NCBI RefSeq assembly: GCF_020907985.1 | Contig: NZ_JAJJPA010000010.1 | Location: forward strand, 62,001-126,000 | Source of the DNA: Kitasatospora humi | GTDB taxonomy: Bacteria > Actinomycetota > Actinomycetes > Streptomycetales > Streptomycetaceae | Length of the DNA: 64,000 nucleotides | Direction of reading: 5' to 3' | Part shown: piece by piece, positions 45,298 to 54,659 of the stretch | How positions within the stretch are numbered: the stretch's first letter is position 1 | Layout: every line of letters starts with the position of its first letter | Position numbers and translations under genes: made by a program | Notes under the pieces: model-generated | The model's database searches: none | Seen by the model: the letters and a program-made list of their open reading frames with translations, nothing else | Told to the model about the DNA's origin: nothing

Positions 45298-47859
45298 TCA
45301 GCGGCCGAGTCGGCCGCGGACCATGCCGATCATCGCGTTCAGCTCCTCGATCCGCATCCGGCGGGCCAGCACGACGAAGAGCGCCGACTGCGCGGCGCCC
45401 GCCAACAGCACCGCGACCACGTTGCCCAGCCATCCGGAGAGCACGCTACCGAGCGCCAGCGCGAGCAGGAAACCGACCGCACCGGCCGGCAGGCAGGCGA
45501 TCACCAACCGGACGTAGGTCTTGGTGATCCGCGGGGTGTCCAGTCCGCCGATCCGCCGCTTCAGCTTGGGCACCGCCACCGCGACGCCGACCACGTAAGC
45601 GGCGCCGTAGCCGAGCGCCATCCCGGTGACCGCCCACTGGGCCGGCAGCAGCAGGTAGCAGAGCAGCGCGGTGCCGGCCTGGGTGACGGCCACCCAGACG
45701 GTGTTGGAGAACGGCGTGCGGGTGTCCTCGTAGGCGTAGAAGCCGCGCAGCAGCACGTACTGCACCGAGTAGGGGATCAGACCGAGCGCGAACGCGGAGA
45801 GCATGTAGCCGACCGCCGTGGTGCCGTGCGCGGCGCTGCCGCCGTTGCCCAGGCCGTAGATGGCGCCGCCGATCTGCGGGCCGAGCGCCAGGAAGAGGAA
45901 CGCGGCCGGCACGATCGCCACCGCCGAGGTGCGCAGCCCGTGGGAGAGGTCGTCGCGGACCGCGCCGTCGTCGCCGTCGGCGGCCGCCCGGGAGAGCCGG
46001 GGCAGCACGGCGCTCATCACCGAGACGGTGATCACCGCCATCGGCAGCTGCCAGATCAGCAGCGCGTTGGAGTAGGCGGCCAGGCCCACGCCGAGGTAGC
46101 CGTGGTCGGCCGCGCGGCTGCCGGCGGCGGTGGCCAGCTGAGCGACCACCAGGTAGCCGGCCTGGTTGGCGAGCACGAAGAAGAAGGTCCACTTGGCCAG
46201 CCGCGCGGCCTTGCCCAGCCCGTGCCCGCGCCAGTCGAACCGGGGCCGGAACCGGAAGCCCGCCGAGCGCAGGTACGGCACCATGGCCAGCGCCTGGACG
46301 GCCAGCCCGAGCAGGGTGCCGGCGCCGAGCAGCCGCAGGCCCTCCGGGCTGACCGAATCGGGGGTGACCCGGCTGTTCTGGAAGGCCCCGAAGACCCACA
46401 GGTACATCGCGAAGGTGAAGATCACCACCACGTTGTTGAGCACCGGGGTCCACATCATGGCGCCGAACCGGCCACGGGCGTTGAGGATCTGGCCCAGCAC
46501 CACGTGGACGCCCATGAAGAAGATGGTCGGCAGGCAGTAGCGGGCCAGGGCGACCGTGGTGTCGGCGCCGGCCGTGCTGGACATCAGCGAGTGCGAGATC
46601 AGCTGCACCAGCAGCGGGGCGGCCAGCACGGCCACGAAGACCACCCCGGCCAGACCCGCCATCACCAGGGTGAGCAGGCGGTTGGCGTAGGCGGTGCCCC
46701 CGTCCTCGTCCTGCTTCATGCTGCGCACCAGCTGGGGCACGAAGACCGCGTTGAGGGCGCCGCCACCGATCAGGATGTAGAGCAGGGTGGGCAGGGTGTT
46801 GGCGGCCGAGTAGGAGTCGCCCATGGTGCCGACGCCGATCGCGGCCGCGATCACCATGGTGCGCAGGAAGCCGGTGGCGCGGGAGGCCAGGGTGCCGGCC
46901 GCCATGATCGCGCTGGAGCCCCGCAGGGTGGCGACCCGGTCCGGAGCCGCCGGGTGGGCCGTTGGGTCGAACCCGTCTTCCTCGGTGAGTTCCTCGGTGA
47001 GTTCCTCGGTGAAGTCCCCGGGGCGTCCGACGGGCGGTTCGGCGGCCGGCTCGTCGGGCGCGGCCGAGGGCGCCGCCGCCGGTGGCCGCGGGGGCATCGG
47101 CGGCACGGGAGGCGCGGCGGGTGCGGTCGGTGCGGTCGGCGCGGTCGGCGCGGGGGTCTCGGCCGGCCGGCGGGCCGCGGCCGCGGTCTCGGCCGGGCTG
47201 AGCGGCGGGTCGAACTCGATCACCGGGACGAACGGCTCACCGGCGTCGGCTTCGGCCATCGCCCCGGGGGCCATCGCCCCGGCGGCCGTTGCCCCGGGGG
47301 TCTTCGCCCCGGGGGCCTTGGCCCCGGCAGCCGGGGCGAGCAGGGCGGCGTCGAAGGCGAGCGGCGGGGCGGCGTCGTCCGGGGCACCGGACCGTGCCGC
47401 CGCCTCCTCCTCCGGGTCGTCGTGCTCCAGGGCGTCCGACGCGGCCTCGGCCGCCGCCACCCGGGCCCGGGCGGCAGCGGCCAGCCGGGCCCAGCGGGAG
47501 ACCGGCGCCGTCGGCTCCGGGCCGTCGGCCGGCCGGTCCGGCCCCCGGGCCGGTTCCCGTGCCGCAGCGGGCCGCTCGATGGCCTCGCCGCCCTCCCCCG
47601 CCGGCACCGCAGACGACTCGCGCACCGGCGCCGCGGCGGCCACCGCGTCGCTCCCGGTGGCTTCCCCGGCCGCTCCTGCCGCCGGTTCGGTCACCGTCCC
47701 GGCCGCCGCCCCTGCCGCGGGTTCGGTCGACCGCTCGTACGGGCCCGGCCCGGTGGCGGTCGCATACGGGTCGGCGGCGAACGGGTCCTTCGCGTAGGTC
47801 TCGTCGAGGTACCAGTCCGGCTCCTCGGCCAGCCGATCGTTGCCGCCGCGCTCGCTCAT
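45298..47859 (-). CDS. murJ: Lipid II flippase MurJ (MviN)
   Basis: An 853-residue protein. The first 300 residues are low-complexity Pro/Ala/Glu/Gly sequence without catalytic motifs. The rest is a polytopic MATE-like domain (about 305-845) with SSAIMAAGTLASRATGFLRT, GDSYSAANTLPTLLYILIGG, GGALNAVFVPQLVRSMKQDE, LNARGRFGAMMWTPVLNN and ALGLIPYSVQYVLLRGFYAY. It moves lipid II across the membrane. The streptomycete long cytoplasmic N-terminus may be the regulatory region. It lies 214 bp upstream of the pseudokinase gene, in the same orientation. The start is uncertain within the low-complexity region. Confidence 0.93.
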   Translation of the reverse strand: MSERGGNDRLAEEPDWYLDETYAKDPFAADPYATATGPGPYERSTEPAAGAAAGTVTEPAAGAAGEATGSDAVAAAAPVRESSAVPAGEGGEAIERPAAAREPARGPDRPADGPEPTAPVSRWARLAAAARARVAAAEAASDALEHDDPEEEAAARSGAPDDAAPPLAFDAALLAPAAGAKAPGAKTPGATAAGAMAPGAMAEADAGEPFVPVIEFDPPLSPAETAAAARRPAETPAPTAPTAPTAPAAPPVPPMPPRPPAAAPSAAPDEPAAEPPVGRPGDFTEELTEELTEEDGFDPTAHPAAPDRVATLRGSSAIMAAGTLASRATGFLRTMVIAAAIGVGTMGDSYSAANTLPTLLYILIGGGALNAVFVPQLVRSMKQDEDGGTAYANRLLTLVMAGLAGVVFVAVLAAPLLVQLISHSLMSSTAGADTTVALARYCLPTIFFMGVHVVLGQILNARGRFGAMMWTPVLNNVVVIFTFAMYLWVFGAFQNSRVTPDSVSPEGLRLLGAGTLLGLAVQALAMVPYLRSAGFRFRPRFDWRGHGLGKAARLAKWTFFFVLANQAGYLVVAQLATAAGSRAADHGYLGVGLAAYSNALLIWQLPMAVITVSVMSAVLPRLSRAAADGDDGAVRDDLSHGLRTSAVAIVPAAFLFLALGPQIGGAIYGLGNGGSAAHGTTAVGYMLSAFALGLIPYSVQYVLLRGFYAYEDTRTPFSNTVWVAVTQAGTALLCYLLLPAQWAVTGMALGYGAAYVVGVAVAVPKLKRRIGGLDTPRITKTYVRLVIACLPAGAVGFLLALALGSVLSGWLGNVVAVLLAGAAQSALFVVLARRMRIEELNAMIGMVRGRLGR

Positions 47860-47966
47860 GCCACCTCATCGCTGTCCGGGTCCGGCCTGAGCACCTACTG
47901 TCTCATCACCGCCGGTCCGAACCCGGTTTTCAACGCAGCCGGCCGGGAGAACTCCCGTCGCCGGGA

Positions 47967-50387
47967 CTAGGAAGGCGCCACCGCGGGGTCGGTTGCCCGG
48001 TCCTCGCCGTCGGTCGGGGCCTCAGGGGCCTCAGGGGTCTCAGGGGCGCCGAGGGCACCAGGGGCCTGCGGGTCGACCTGAGCGCCCGCCGGATCGTCGG
48101 AGTCGGTCGCCGGGCCGTCGGGGTCGGCCAGCGGGGCGTCCGGGTCCGCCGGCGGCTCGTCACCGTGCTTGCGGCGCTTCAGGAAGATCCGCAGCCCGGC
48201 GGCCAGCACCAGCACCGTCCCGGCTCCGACCACCCACCAGACGCCGCTGGTCACCTGGGTGACGTTCACGGTGAAGGTCACCGGCTCGCCGTACGGCTGG
48301 CCGTTCGGTCCGGTCGTGTACAGCCGGGCGGTCATCTGCACCGCGCCGTTGCCCAGGGCCTGCGCCTGGAACCGGGCCGAGGTGCTCTGCGCCGGGTCCA
48401 GCGTGATCGGCTGCCGGCTGGTCACCATGAGCCGGTTGGACTGCCCCGAGGTGAGCCGCAGCTCCAGGTTGGTCACGCCCTGCTGGAGCTCGTTGCGGAC
48501 GCTCACCTGGAGCACCCCGGAGTCGCCCGCGAGCGTGATGGTCTTGCTCTTGTCGGGGATCCGCACCGCGTTGTGCAGGTGGCCCAGGTAGTTCTGGGCG
48601 TTCTCCAGGTAGCCCGACGCGGCCGACTTGTCGCCCCGCCACTGGGTGGAGGTCGCCCGCTCCAGCGCCGCGGCGAACGGCGCGCTCACCCGCTCCTGGT
48701 TGGTCAGGATCTGCAGCAGCAGTTGCTCCTGCTGCTGGGTCGTGCCGATCCGGTCGAAGGTGTCGGCGGGCAGTTCGCTGCCCCGCAGGTCGGCCGGGTA
48801 GGCGTCGGGGCCGGCCACGCCGGTGTCGGCGTCGGCGTCCGGCGCGGCGGTCGCCACCGCGGTGTAGGAGGCCGGGCTGATCCAGTGGCCGTCGCCGGCG
48901 GCCTTCAGCGAGGCCTTCAGCACGTCGGCGGTGTCCGCGGTCAGGTCGCGCGGCGGCATCACCAGCAGGGTCCGCTGGACGGACGCGCGCTGCTGCTGGA
49001 TCGCCAGGGTCTCGGCCAGGAAGCGCTGCCGGGCCTGGGTCTTGGCTTCGGGAGTCTTCAGGTCGGACCGGAACAGGCCGGCGATGGTGTCGTCGGCGAC
49101 CACCGCGGTCTGGTTCTGGCCGATCGGCCGGGCCGCGTTCGGGCTGTAGTTGAGGTGGTCCGGCAGGCTGGCGCTGTCCACCAGTACCTGGGTGGCGCCC
49201 AGTTGCTGGGTCGTCCGGGCGGTCTGGGGGTCCAGGTAGCCCTGGTAGGGCCAGGCCACGGTGTCCAGCGAGTCCACCGGCAGCCGGCCGTCGACGGTCA
49301 GCTTGCCGGCGGTGCGGGCGGTGGTCAGGAAGGTGCCCGGATCGGGCAGCGCGCCGCCGACGTGCGCGATCGAGGCCAGGTCCGGGTCGCCGTAGGGCAG
49401 CGCGATCACCTGGTCGTTCGGCTTGACGACCGCCGCGCGCAGCTTGTTCAGCCAGTCGGTGGCCACGGCGGTGCCGGTGCCCGGCACGGTGTTGCTCTCG
49501 GTCGCCGGCTCCCCGGAGTGGCCGGGCTGCTGCACCCGGTACGGCTTGGTCATCGCCTGCACCGCGTCCAGCAGGTCGGGATCGATCACCCAGGTGAGGC
49601 TGGGGATGTCCTGCCCGTCGGCGAGCAGCCGGCCGAGCCGGCCGTTCGGGCCGAGGTCGGTGGCCAGGGTGTCGTCGCGCAGCACCGGCTGGTCGCTGTC
49701 CTGGACGGTCTGCGGGACCAGCTCGGGTGCGTGGGTGAGCGGCCACAGGGTGGCCACCTGCAGCGGCTTGTCGTCGCCCGGGGTCGGGTAGTACGACAGC
49801 GTGGTGCGGCCGATGCCCACCTGGTGCGGGCTGTCGTCCTCGGCGGTGCCGGCCTCGACGTCCACGGCCAGCTCGTAGAAGCCGTTCTGACCCGGCTTCA
49901 GCTCGGCCAGCGTGGTGGGCAGGTGGAACGGCGCGCTGCCGCCGGGTGCCAGGTCGGAGAGCTGCTGCACCGGGGCGGGCAGCGGGCTGCCGTCCTGGTA
50001 GACCGGATCGGTCCGGGAGAGCATCGCCGCGATGTCACCGCGCAGTTGCAGCGGCTGGCTGCCGCGCCCCAGGGTCAGGCCGATCTTCGGGGCCTTCAGC
50101 GCGGTCGGACCGGGATTGCTGACCGTGCCGTAGACGTCCAGCTTGCCGTCGGGGGTCTGCTGCACATCGGTGATCGTCACGGTGGCCGGGTAGTCGGGGG
50201 AGGCGGCGACGGCCGGCGGGGCGGCGGTGACGCCGATCAGTGCCAGCGCGCCGCCCAGCAGGGCGGCCGTCCGGCCGGCCCGCGGCTGGGGGGCCGGCCC
50301 GGCCGTCCCCAGTCTCCGGCTGGGGCCACGTCGGCGGCCCCGGCGCGCGCCGCGGGTACCCTCGGAGTGCCGTGCTGGCTCGCCCAC
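47967..50387 (-). CDS. DUF6049 family secreted/membrane protein
   Basis: An 806-residue protein from GTG 50387, where a GAGGA site lies 9 bp upstream; ATG 50510 is an in-frame alternative. A basic N-region and signal sequence (AGRTAALLGGALALIGVTAA, cut near AAS) start it. A large extracytoplasmic domain follows (TVTITDVQQTPDGKLDVYG, SLTWVIDPDLLDAVQAMTKP, YGDPDLASIAHVGGA), then a membrane helix near 720-740 and an acidic Pro/Asp/Glu-rich cytoplasmic tail. It belongs to the DUF6049 family, found beside murJ in actinobacteria. A role in the envelope is suggested only by location. Confidence 0.85.
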   Translation of the reverse strand: MGEPARHSEGTRGARRGRRRGPSRRLGTAGPAPQPRAGRTAALLGGALALIGVTAAPPAVAASPDYPATVTITDVQQTPDGKLDVYGTVSNPGPTALKAPKIGLTLGRGSQPLQLRGDIAAMLSRTDPVYQDGSPLPAPVQQLSDLAPGGSAPFHLPTTLAELKPGQNGFYELAVDVEAGTAEDDSPHQVGIGRTTLSYYPTPGDDKPLQVATLWPLTHAPELVPQTVQDSDQPVLRDDTLATDLGPNGRLGRLLADGQDIPSLTWVIDPDLLDAVQAMTKPYRVQQPGHSGEPATESNTVPGTGTAVATDWLNKLRAAVVKPNDQVIALPYGDPDLASIAHVGGALPDPGTFLTTARTAGKLTVDGRLPVDSLDTVAWPYQGYLDPQTARTTQQLGATQVLVDSASLPDHLNYSPNAARPIGQNQTAVVADDTIAGLFRSDLKTPEAKTQARQRFLAETLAIQQQRASVQRTLLVMPPRDLTADTADVLKASLKAAGDGHWISPASYTAVATAAPDADADTGVAGPDAYPADLRGSELPADTFDRIGTTQQQEQLLLQILTNQERVSAPFAAALERATSTQWRGDKSAASGYLENAQNYLGHLHNAVRIPDKSKTITLAGDSGVLQVSVRNELQQGVTNLELRLTSGQSNRLMVTSRQPITLDPAQSTSARFQAQALGNGAVQMTARLYTTGPNGQPYGEPVTFTVNVTQVTSGVWWVVGAGTVLVLAAGLRIFLKRRKHGDEPPADPDAPLADPDGPATDSDDPAGAQVDPQAPGALGAPETPEAPEAPTDGEDRATDPAVAPS

Positions 50388-50633
50388 GCGCTTCGTCCTC
50401 GCCGTTCTGGATCGCCGTCGTCTTCGCTGCTGATCGCCGTGCCGTCGTGCTGCCCGGTGTGCGTCCACCCACAAGCGACGCGTCGCGCCGCTTCGCGGGT
50501 TCCCCGGCATGGTAACGACGCTGCCCGGGTCCCGGTGTTGCGGGCTGGGCGAAGCGGGCGTCGCCGGGAGCGCGCGGGCGCCCGGAAAAAGGCGCGAGCG
50601 ACGGGTGGACGCGGCCACGTACCCTTGTGTGCC

Positions 50634-52130
50634 GTGTCCAACACTGATGAGCCCACCGAGATCCGTACCGCCCCGTCCGCCGTCGCGGCCCTGCCAGGGC
50701 TGAGCGAGGCCCAGGCCCTGGGGTTGCAGGAGCTGCTGCGGGTCTCTCCGGTGGCGGACGAGATCGCCCGCCGGTTCCAGGATGCCGGATTCCGGCTGGC
50801 GCTGGTCGGCGGCTCGGTGCGGGACGCGCTGCTCGGCCGGCTCGGCAACGACCTGGACTTCACCACCGACGCCCGCCCCAAGCAGGTGCTCAAGCTGGTG
50901 CGGGGCTGGGCGGACGCGGTCTGGGACGTCGGCATCGCCTTCGGCACGGTCGGCGCCCGCAAGGACACCCCGGACGGCGGCAGCTTCCAGATCGAGATCA
51001 CCACCTACCGCAGCGAGGCGTACGACCGCACCTCTCGCAAGCCGGAGGTGACCTACGGCGACACCATCGAGCAGGACCTGGTGCGCCGCGACTTCACGGT
51101 CAACGCGATGGCGGTGGACCTGCCCGGGCGCGGTTTCGTCGACCCGCACCACGGCCTGGAGGACCTGGAGGCCCGGGTGCTGCGCACGCCGGCCACCCCC
51201 GAGGAGTCCTTCTCCGACGACCCGCTGCGGATGATGCGGGCCGCCCGGTTCGCCGCCCAGCTGGACTTCGACCCGGCGCCCGAGGTGGTGGCCGCGATGA
51301 CCGCCATGGCCGAGCGGATCACCATCGTGTCGGCCGAGCGGATCCAGGCCGAGCTGAACAAGCTGCTGCTGGCCAAGCACCCGGTCAAGGGCCTGCGGCT
51401 GCTGGTGGACACCGGCCTGGCCGGCTTCGTGCTGCCCGAGCTGCCGGCGCTGAGCCTGGAGAAGGACGAGCACCACCGGCACAAGGACGTCTACGAGCAC
51501 TCGCTGACCGTGCTGGAGCAGGCGATCGCGCTGGAGTCGGACGGACCGGACCTGACACTTCGGCTGGCCGCGCTGCTGCACGACATCGGCAAGCCGCGCA
51601 CCCGCCGGTTCGAGCCGGACGGCCGGGTGTCGTTCCACCACCACGAGATCGTCGGCGCCAAGATGACCCGCAAGCGGATGCGGGAGCTGAAGTACTCCAA
51701 GGACCTGATCGACGACGTCTCGCGGCTGGTCGAGCTGCACCTGCGGTTCCACGGCTACGGCGGCGGCGAGTGGACCGACTCCGCGGTGCGCCGCTACGTG
51801 ACCGACGCCGGACCGCTGCTGGAGCGGCTGCACCGGCTGACCCGGTCGGACTGCACCACCCGGAACAAGAAGAAGGCCGCCGCGCTGTCGCGCACCTATG
51901 ACGGCCTGGAGGAGCGGATCGCCCAGCTGCGGGCCCAGGAGGAGCTGGACGCGATCCGGCCGGCGCTGAACGGCAACGAGATCATGGAGCTGCTGGGGCT
52001 GAAGCCCGGGCCGGTGGTCGGCCGGGCCTACAAGCACCTGCTGGAGCTGCGCCTGGAGCACGGCCCGATGACCCGGGACGAGGCGGTGGCCGAGCTCAAG
52101 GCCTGGTGGGCCGCCCAGCCCCGGGCCTGA
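50634..52130 (+). CDS. cca: CCA tRNA nucleotidyltransferase
   Basis: A 498-residue enzyme from GTG 50634. It has the nucleotidyltransferase core LALVGGSVRDALLGRLGNDL with the catalytic DLDFTTD, RRDFTVNAMAVDL, RMMRAARFAAQLDF and ERIQAELNKLLL (RNA-binding), and a C-terminal HD phosphohydrolase domain (LRLAALLHDIGKPRTRRFEP, HHHEIVGAKM). It adds or repairs the 3' CCA, which matters here because the tRNAs in this window do not encode it. It diverges from the DUF6049 gene. Confidence 0.96.
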   Translation: MSNTDEPTEIRTAPSAVAALPGLSEAQALGLQELLRVSPVADEIARRFQDAGFRLALVGGSVRDALLGRLGNDLDFTTDARPKQVLKLVRGWADAVWDVGIAFGTVGARKDTPDGGSFQIEITTYRSEAYDRTSRKPEVTYGDTIEQDLVRRDFTVNAMAVDLPGRGFVDPHHGLEDLEARVLRTPATPEESFSDDPLRMMRAARFAAQLDFDPAPEVVAAMTAMAERITIVSAERIQAELNKLLLAKHPVKGLRLLVDTGLAGFVLPELPALSLEKDEHHRHKDVYEHSLTVLEQAIALESDGPDLTLRLAALLHDIGKPRTRRFEPDGRVSFHHHEIVGAKMTRKRMRELKYSKDLIDDVSRLVELHLRFHGYGGGEWTDSAVRRYVTDAGPLLERLHRLTRSDCTTRNKKKAAALSRTYDGLEERIAQLRAQEELDAIRPALNGNEIMELLGLKPGPVVGRAYKHLLELRLEHGPMTRDEAVAELKAWWAAQPRA

Positions 52131-52170
52131 CGCACCGCCCGGTCGGCGGCGCGCCGGGCCCGGGGCCGCG

Positions 52171-53184
52171 TCAGGTCTGCTCGGAGACCGAGCTGCCGCT
52201 GCCCGAGCCGCTGCCGCCGCCGCTGCTGCCGCCGCTGTCCGCGGACTGCGGCGAGGCCAGGCAGAGCACGAAGCTCCGAGCGGCGTCGTGGTGGACGAAC
52301 CAGTGGGTGGCGTTGGAGTACGGCCGGCAGTCCTGCGAGGGCTCGTCGCCGAGGCTGGCGACCCGGGCCACCACCTTGTAGTCGGCCAGTGAGCCGGAGC
52401 AGGGGACCACGGTGACCGAGGCGTTGGCGTCGTCCGAACCGCCGCTGCCGTTGGCGTCGTGGATGCAGTCGCCGGCCTGCACGGTGACCACGTCGGCACC
52501 GGTGTCGGTGGATCCGTCGGCCGCGGAGGCCGCCAGTACCAGCGGCAGCACCACGGCCAGCACCACCGCGACCACCGGGAGCAGCAGCATCCAGATCGCC
52601 GCCCGCTTGGTGAGCGGACGGCCCGGGTCGAGCTGCGGACCGTGGGTGCCGGGCTGCGGCGCCGGCAGTCGGCGCAGTCGTTGGTAGGCGGACCGGTTGC
52701 GGAGCAGCGCGATCAGCGTGAAGAGGCTGGACACGTAGCTCCACCAGCCGCGCCACAGGGTCCGCTCGGACATGTCGCGGACCACCGAGGTGCCGCAGAC
52801 CTGGCAGAACGGGCCGCGGCTGCTCAGGAACCGCATCATCACGACCAGGCCCTGGTGGCCGCGGACCGTGACGTCGGCCGCCGGTATGCCGCCGCAGATC
52901 CGGCAGGCGAGCAGCTGCGGGTAGCCGTACCCCGGGGCCGGGGGCGGGTAGCTGCCGTAGGGGTGGTCGGGCTGCGGCGGGCCGAACTGCGGGGCGGCGG
53001 TGGGCGGGGCGGGGAACGCCGGCGGGACCGCGTCCTGCGGCGGTGCCGGCGGTGCCGGGTACGGCGTGGCGGGTGCCGGTGCCGCCCAGGGGTTCGGCTG
53101 GGCGGGTACCGGGGTGGGTACGGCCGGCGGCACCGTCGGTGGTGGCGGAACGTACGGGTTCGGCGGCTGTTGAGGCTGGGTCAC
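52171..53184 (-). CDS. LppU/SCO3897-type membrane protein
   Basis: A 337-residue protein from GTG 53184; GTG 53187 is an alternative. The first 115 residues are Pro/Gln/Tyr-rich. Paired CxxC motifs follow (LLACRICGGIPAAD and GPFCQVCGTSVVRDMSERTLW), then two membrane segments (about 160-180 and 225-250). The extracytoplasmic C-terminal domain has VQAGDCIHDANGS, VTVVPCSGSLADYKVVARV and THWFVHHDAARSFVLCLASP, the four-Cys LppU/SCO3897 pattern, and ends in a Ser/Gly tail. The function is unknown. It converges with cca. Confidence 0.85.
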   Translation of the reverse strand: MTQPQQPPNPYVPPPPTVPPAVPTPVPAQPNPWAAPAPATPYPAPPAPPQDAVPPAFPAPPTAAPQFGPPQPDHPYGSYPPPAPGYGYPQLLACRICGGIPAADVTVRGHQGLVVMMRFLSSRGPFCQVCGTSVVRDMSERTLWRGWWSYVSSLFTLIALLRNRSAYQRLRRLPAPQPGTHGPQLDPGRPLTKRAAIWMLLLPVVAVVLAVVLPLVLAASAADGSTDTGADVVTVQAGDCIHDANGSGGSDDANASVTVVPCSGSLADYKVVARVASLGDEPSQDCRPYSNATHWFVHHDAARSFVLCLASPQSADSGGSSGGGSGSGSGSSVSEQT

Positions 53185-53233
53185 CACGGCTCTCCGGTGG
53201 TCGGCTGACGGGGCGTCGGTGCGCCCAGGTACC

Positions 53234-54556
53234 TTAGCGCCGCCGGGTGCCGGCCCGGGAGTAAAGGGCGGCACTGACTGCGTATGCCAACGAGACCGCG
53301 GCCACGACCGGCACGGACCGGCCGCTGAGCGGCACCACCAGGGCGGAGACGGCGGCCGCCGCGACGAAGGCGACGTTGAAGAGCACGTCGTAGACGGCGA
53401 AGACCCGGCCCCGGTAGTCGTCCGCCACCGAGTTCTGCACGATGGTGTCCGCGCAGATCTTGGTGCCCTGGGTGATCAACCCGAGCAGCAGTGCGGCCGC
53501 CATCACCGGACCGGGGGCGAAGAACAGTCCGAGCCCGGGCACGAAGACCGCGGCGGAGGCCAGGCAGGCGGTCATCCAGCCGTCCAGCCCGAGCCGCCGG
53601 GAGCACCAGGGACTGACCACGGCGGCCAGGAAGAAGCCGACGGCGGAGAAGGCCAGCGCGGTGCCCAGGGTGGCCAGCCCGCCACGGGAGTCGGTCGGGG
53701 CGTTGAAGGTGTAGCGGGAGAGCATCAGCACGGTGACGATCAGCACCCCGTAGCAGAACCGGGCGGCGGTCACCGCGGCCAGCGCGCGCACCGCGGGCCG
53801 GCTCTCCCGCGCCAGGTGGCGCAGCCCCTCGGCCAGTGCCCGTCCGGCCTGGCCGAGGGCCTGGCGCAGATCGGGCCGGTCGGGGTGGTGCTCGGGGCCG
53901 AGCAGCTCCACGTCCATCCGGCGGGCCGCCAGCCCGGCCGCCAGGTAGAGCACGGCGGCCACCGTGACCAGCGTGGCGTCGGCGTGCGGGCCGGGCGGGA
54001 GCACCTGGTGCACCACGAAGCCGGCCCCGCCGCCGACCACCGCGGCGACCGTGCCGGCGGTCGGGCAGAGCGCGTTGGCGGTGACCAGGCGGTCGGGTTG
54101 GACCACCCGGGGCAGGGCGGCGGACAGGCCGGCCAGGATGAACCGGTTGACCGCGGTGACCAGCAGGGCGGCCACCAGGAAGAGCCACTCCTGGGCGTGC
54201 AGCAGGAGCATGGCGGCGGTGCCCAGGCCCAGGCCGAACCGGGTCAGGTTGCCCAGGTAGAGCACCTGCCGGCGGCGCCAGCGGTCCAGCAGCACACCGG
54301 CGAACGGGCCGACCACCGAGAACGGCAGCAGCAGCACCGCCATCATCGAGGCGATGTCCGCCGGGGTGGACTGGCGCTCCGGGGAGAAGATCACGTAGGA
54401 GGCGAGGGAGGCCTGGAAGACGCCGTCGGAGAGCTGGGAGAGCAGCCGCACCCCCAGCAGCCGCCGGAAGTCCCGGGCCCGCAGCAGGCCGCGCAGGCCC
54501 GCCCGGCCGCCATCCGGGGCGCGGGAGGCCGGCGCCGGTCGTCGAGTGATCGCCAC
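53234..54556 (-). CDS. Major facilitator superfamily transporter
   Basis: A 440-residue protein from GTG 54556 (VAITRRPAPASRAP) with about twelve hydrophobic segments: LGVRLLSQLSDGVFQASLAS, VLLLPFSVVGPFAGVLLDRW, FLVAALLVTAVNRFILAGL and others. The charged loop DRWRRRQVLYLGN is the MFS motif A. The first-loop sequence SDGVFQASLASYV matches drug-exporter-like MFS members, but the substrate is unknown. The frame could extend to 54601 through a parS palindrome; that is less likely because the upstream residues are parS-encoded. Confidence 0.87.
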   Translation of the reverse strand: MAITRRPAPASRAPDGGRAGLRGLLRARDFRRLLGVRLLSQLSDGVFQASLASYVIFSPERQSTPADIASMMAVLLLPFSVVGPFAGVLLDRWRRRQVLYLGNLTRFGLGLGTAAMLLLHAQEWLFLVAALLVTAVNRFILAGLSAALPRVVQPDRLVTANALCPTAGTVAAVVGGGAGFVVHQVLPPGPHADATLVTVAAVLYLAAGLAARRMDVELLGPEHHPDRPDLRQALGQAGRALAEGLRHLARESRPAVRALAAVTAARFCYGVLIVTVLMLSRYTFNAPTDSRGGLATLGTALAFSAVGFFLAAVVSPWCSRRLGLDGWMTACLASAAVFVPGLGLFFAPGPVMAAALLLGLITQGTKICADTIVQNSVADDYRGRVFAVYDVLFNVAFVAAAAVSALVVPLSGRSVPVVAAVSLAYAVSAALYSRAGTRRR

Positions 54557-54574
54557 CCGCCCAGGGTGACACGA

Positions 54575-54610
54575 CGAGGGCCGATGTTTCACGTGAAACA
54601 TCGGCCCTCG
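54575..54610. promoter_or_regulatory. parS inside a 36-bp perfect palindrome
   Basis: The core GTTTCACGTGAAAC (54586-54599) is extended to 18-bp perfect arms. It lies 50 bp past the ino1 stop and just upstream of the MFS start, so it may double as the ino1 terminator. Confidence 0.9.
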
Positions 54611-54659
54611 CGGGTGCCGGCGCGGTGTCAGCGGTACTCGGTCACCGGGTGCCGGGTGT

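Noticed and set aside
47289-52130. Very long open frame on the + strand reaching into the cca gene
   Set aside because: Only the last 499 codons (from GTG 50634) have cca motifs; the upstream part is antisense to murJ and the DUF6049 gene and is a product of high GC content.
47967-52499. Long minus-strand frame of about 1500 codons
   Set aside because: Upstream of 50387-50510 it runs antisense to cca; the real protein begins near GTG 50387.
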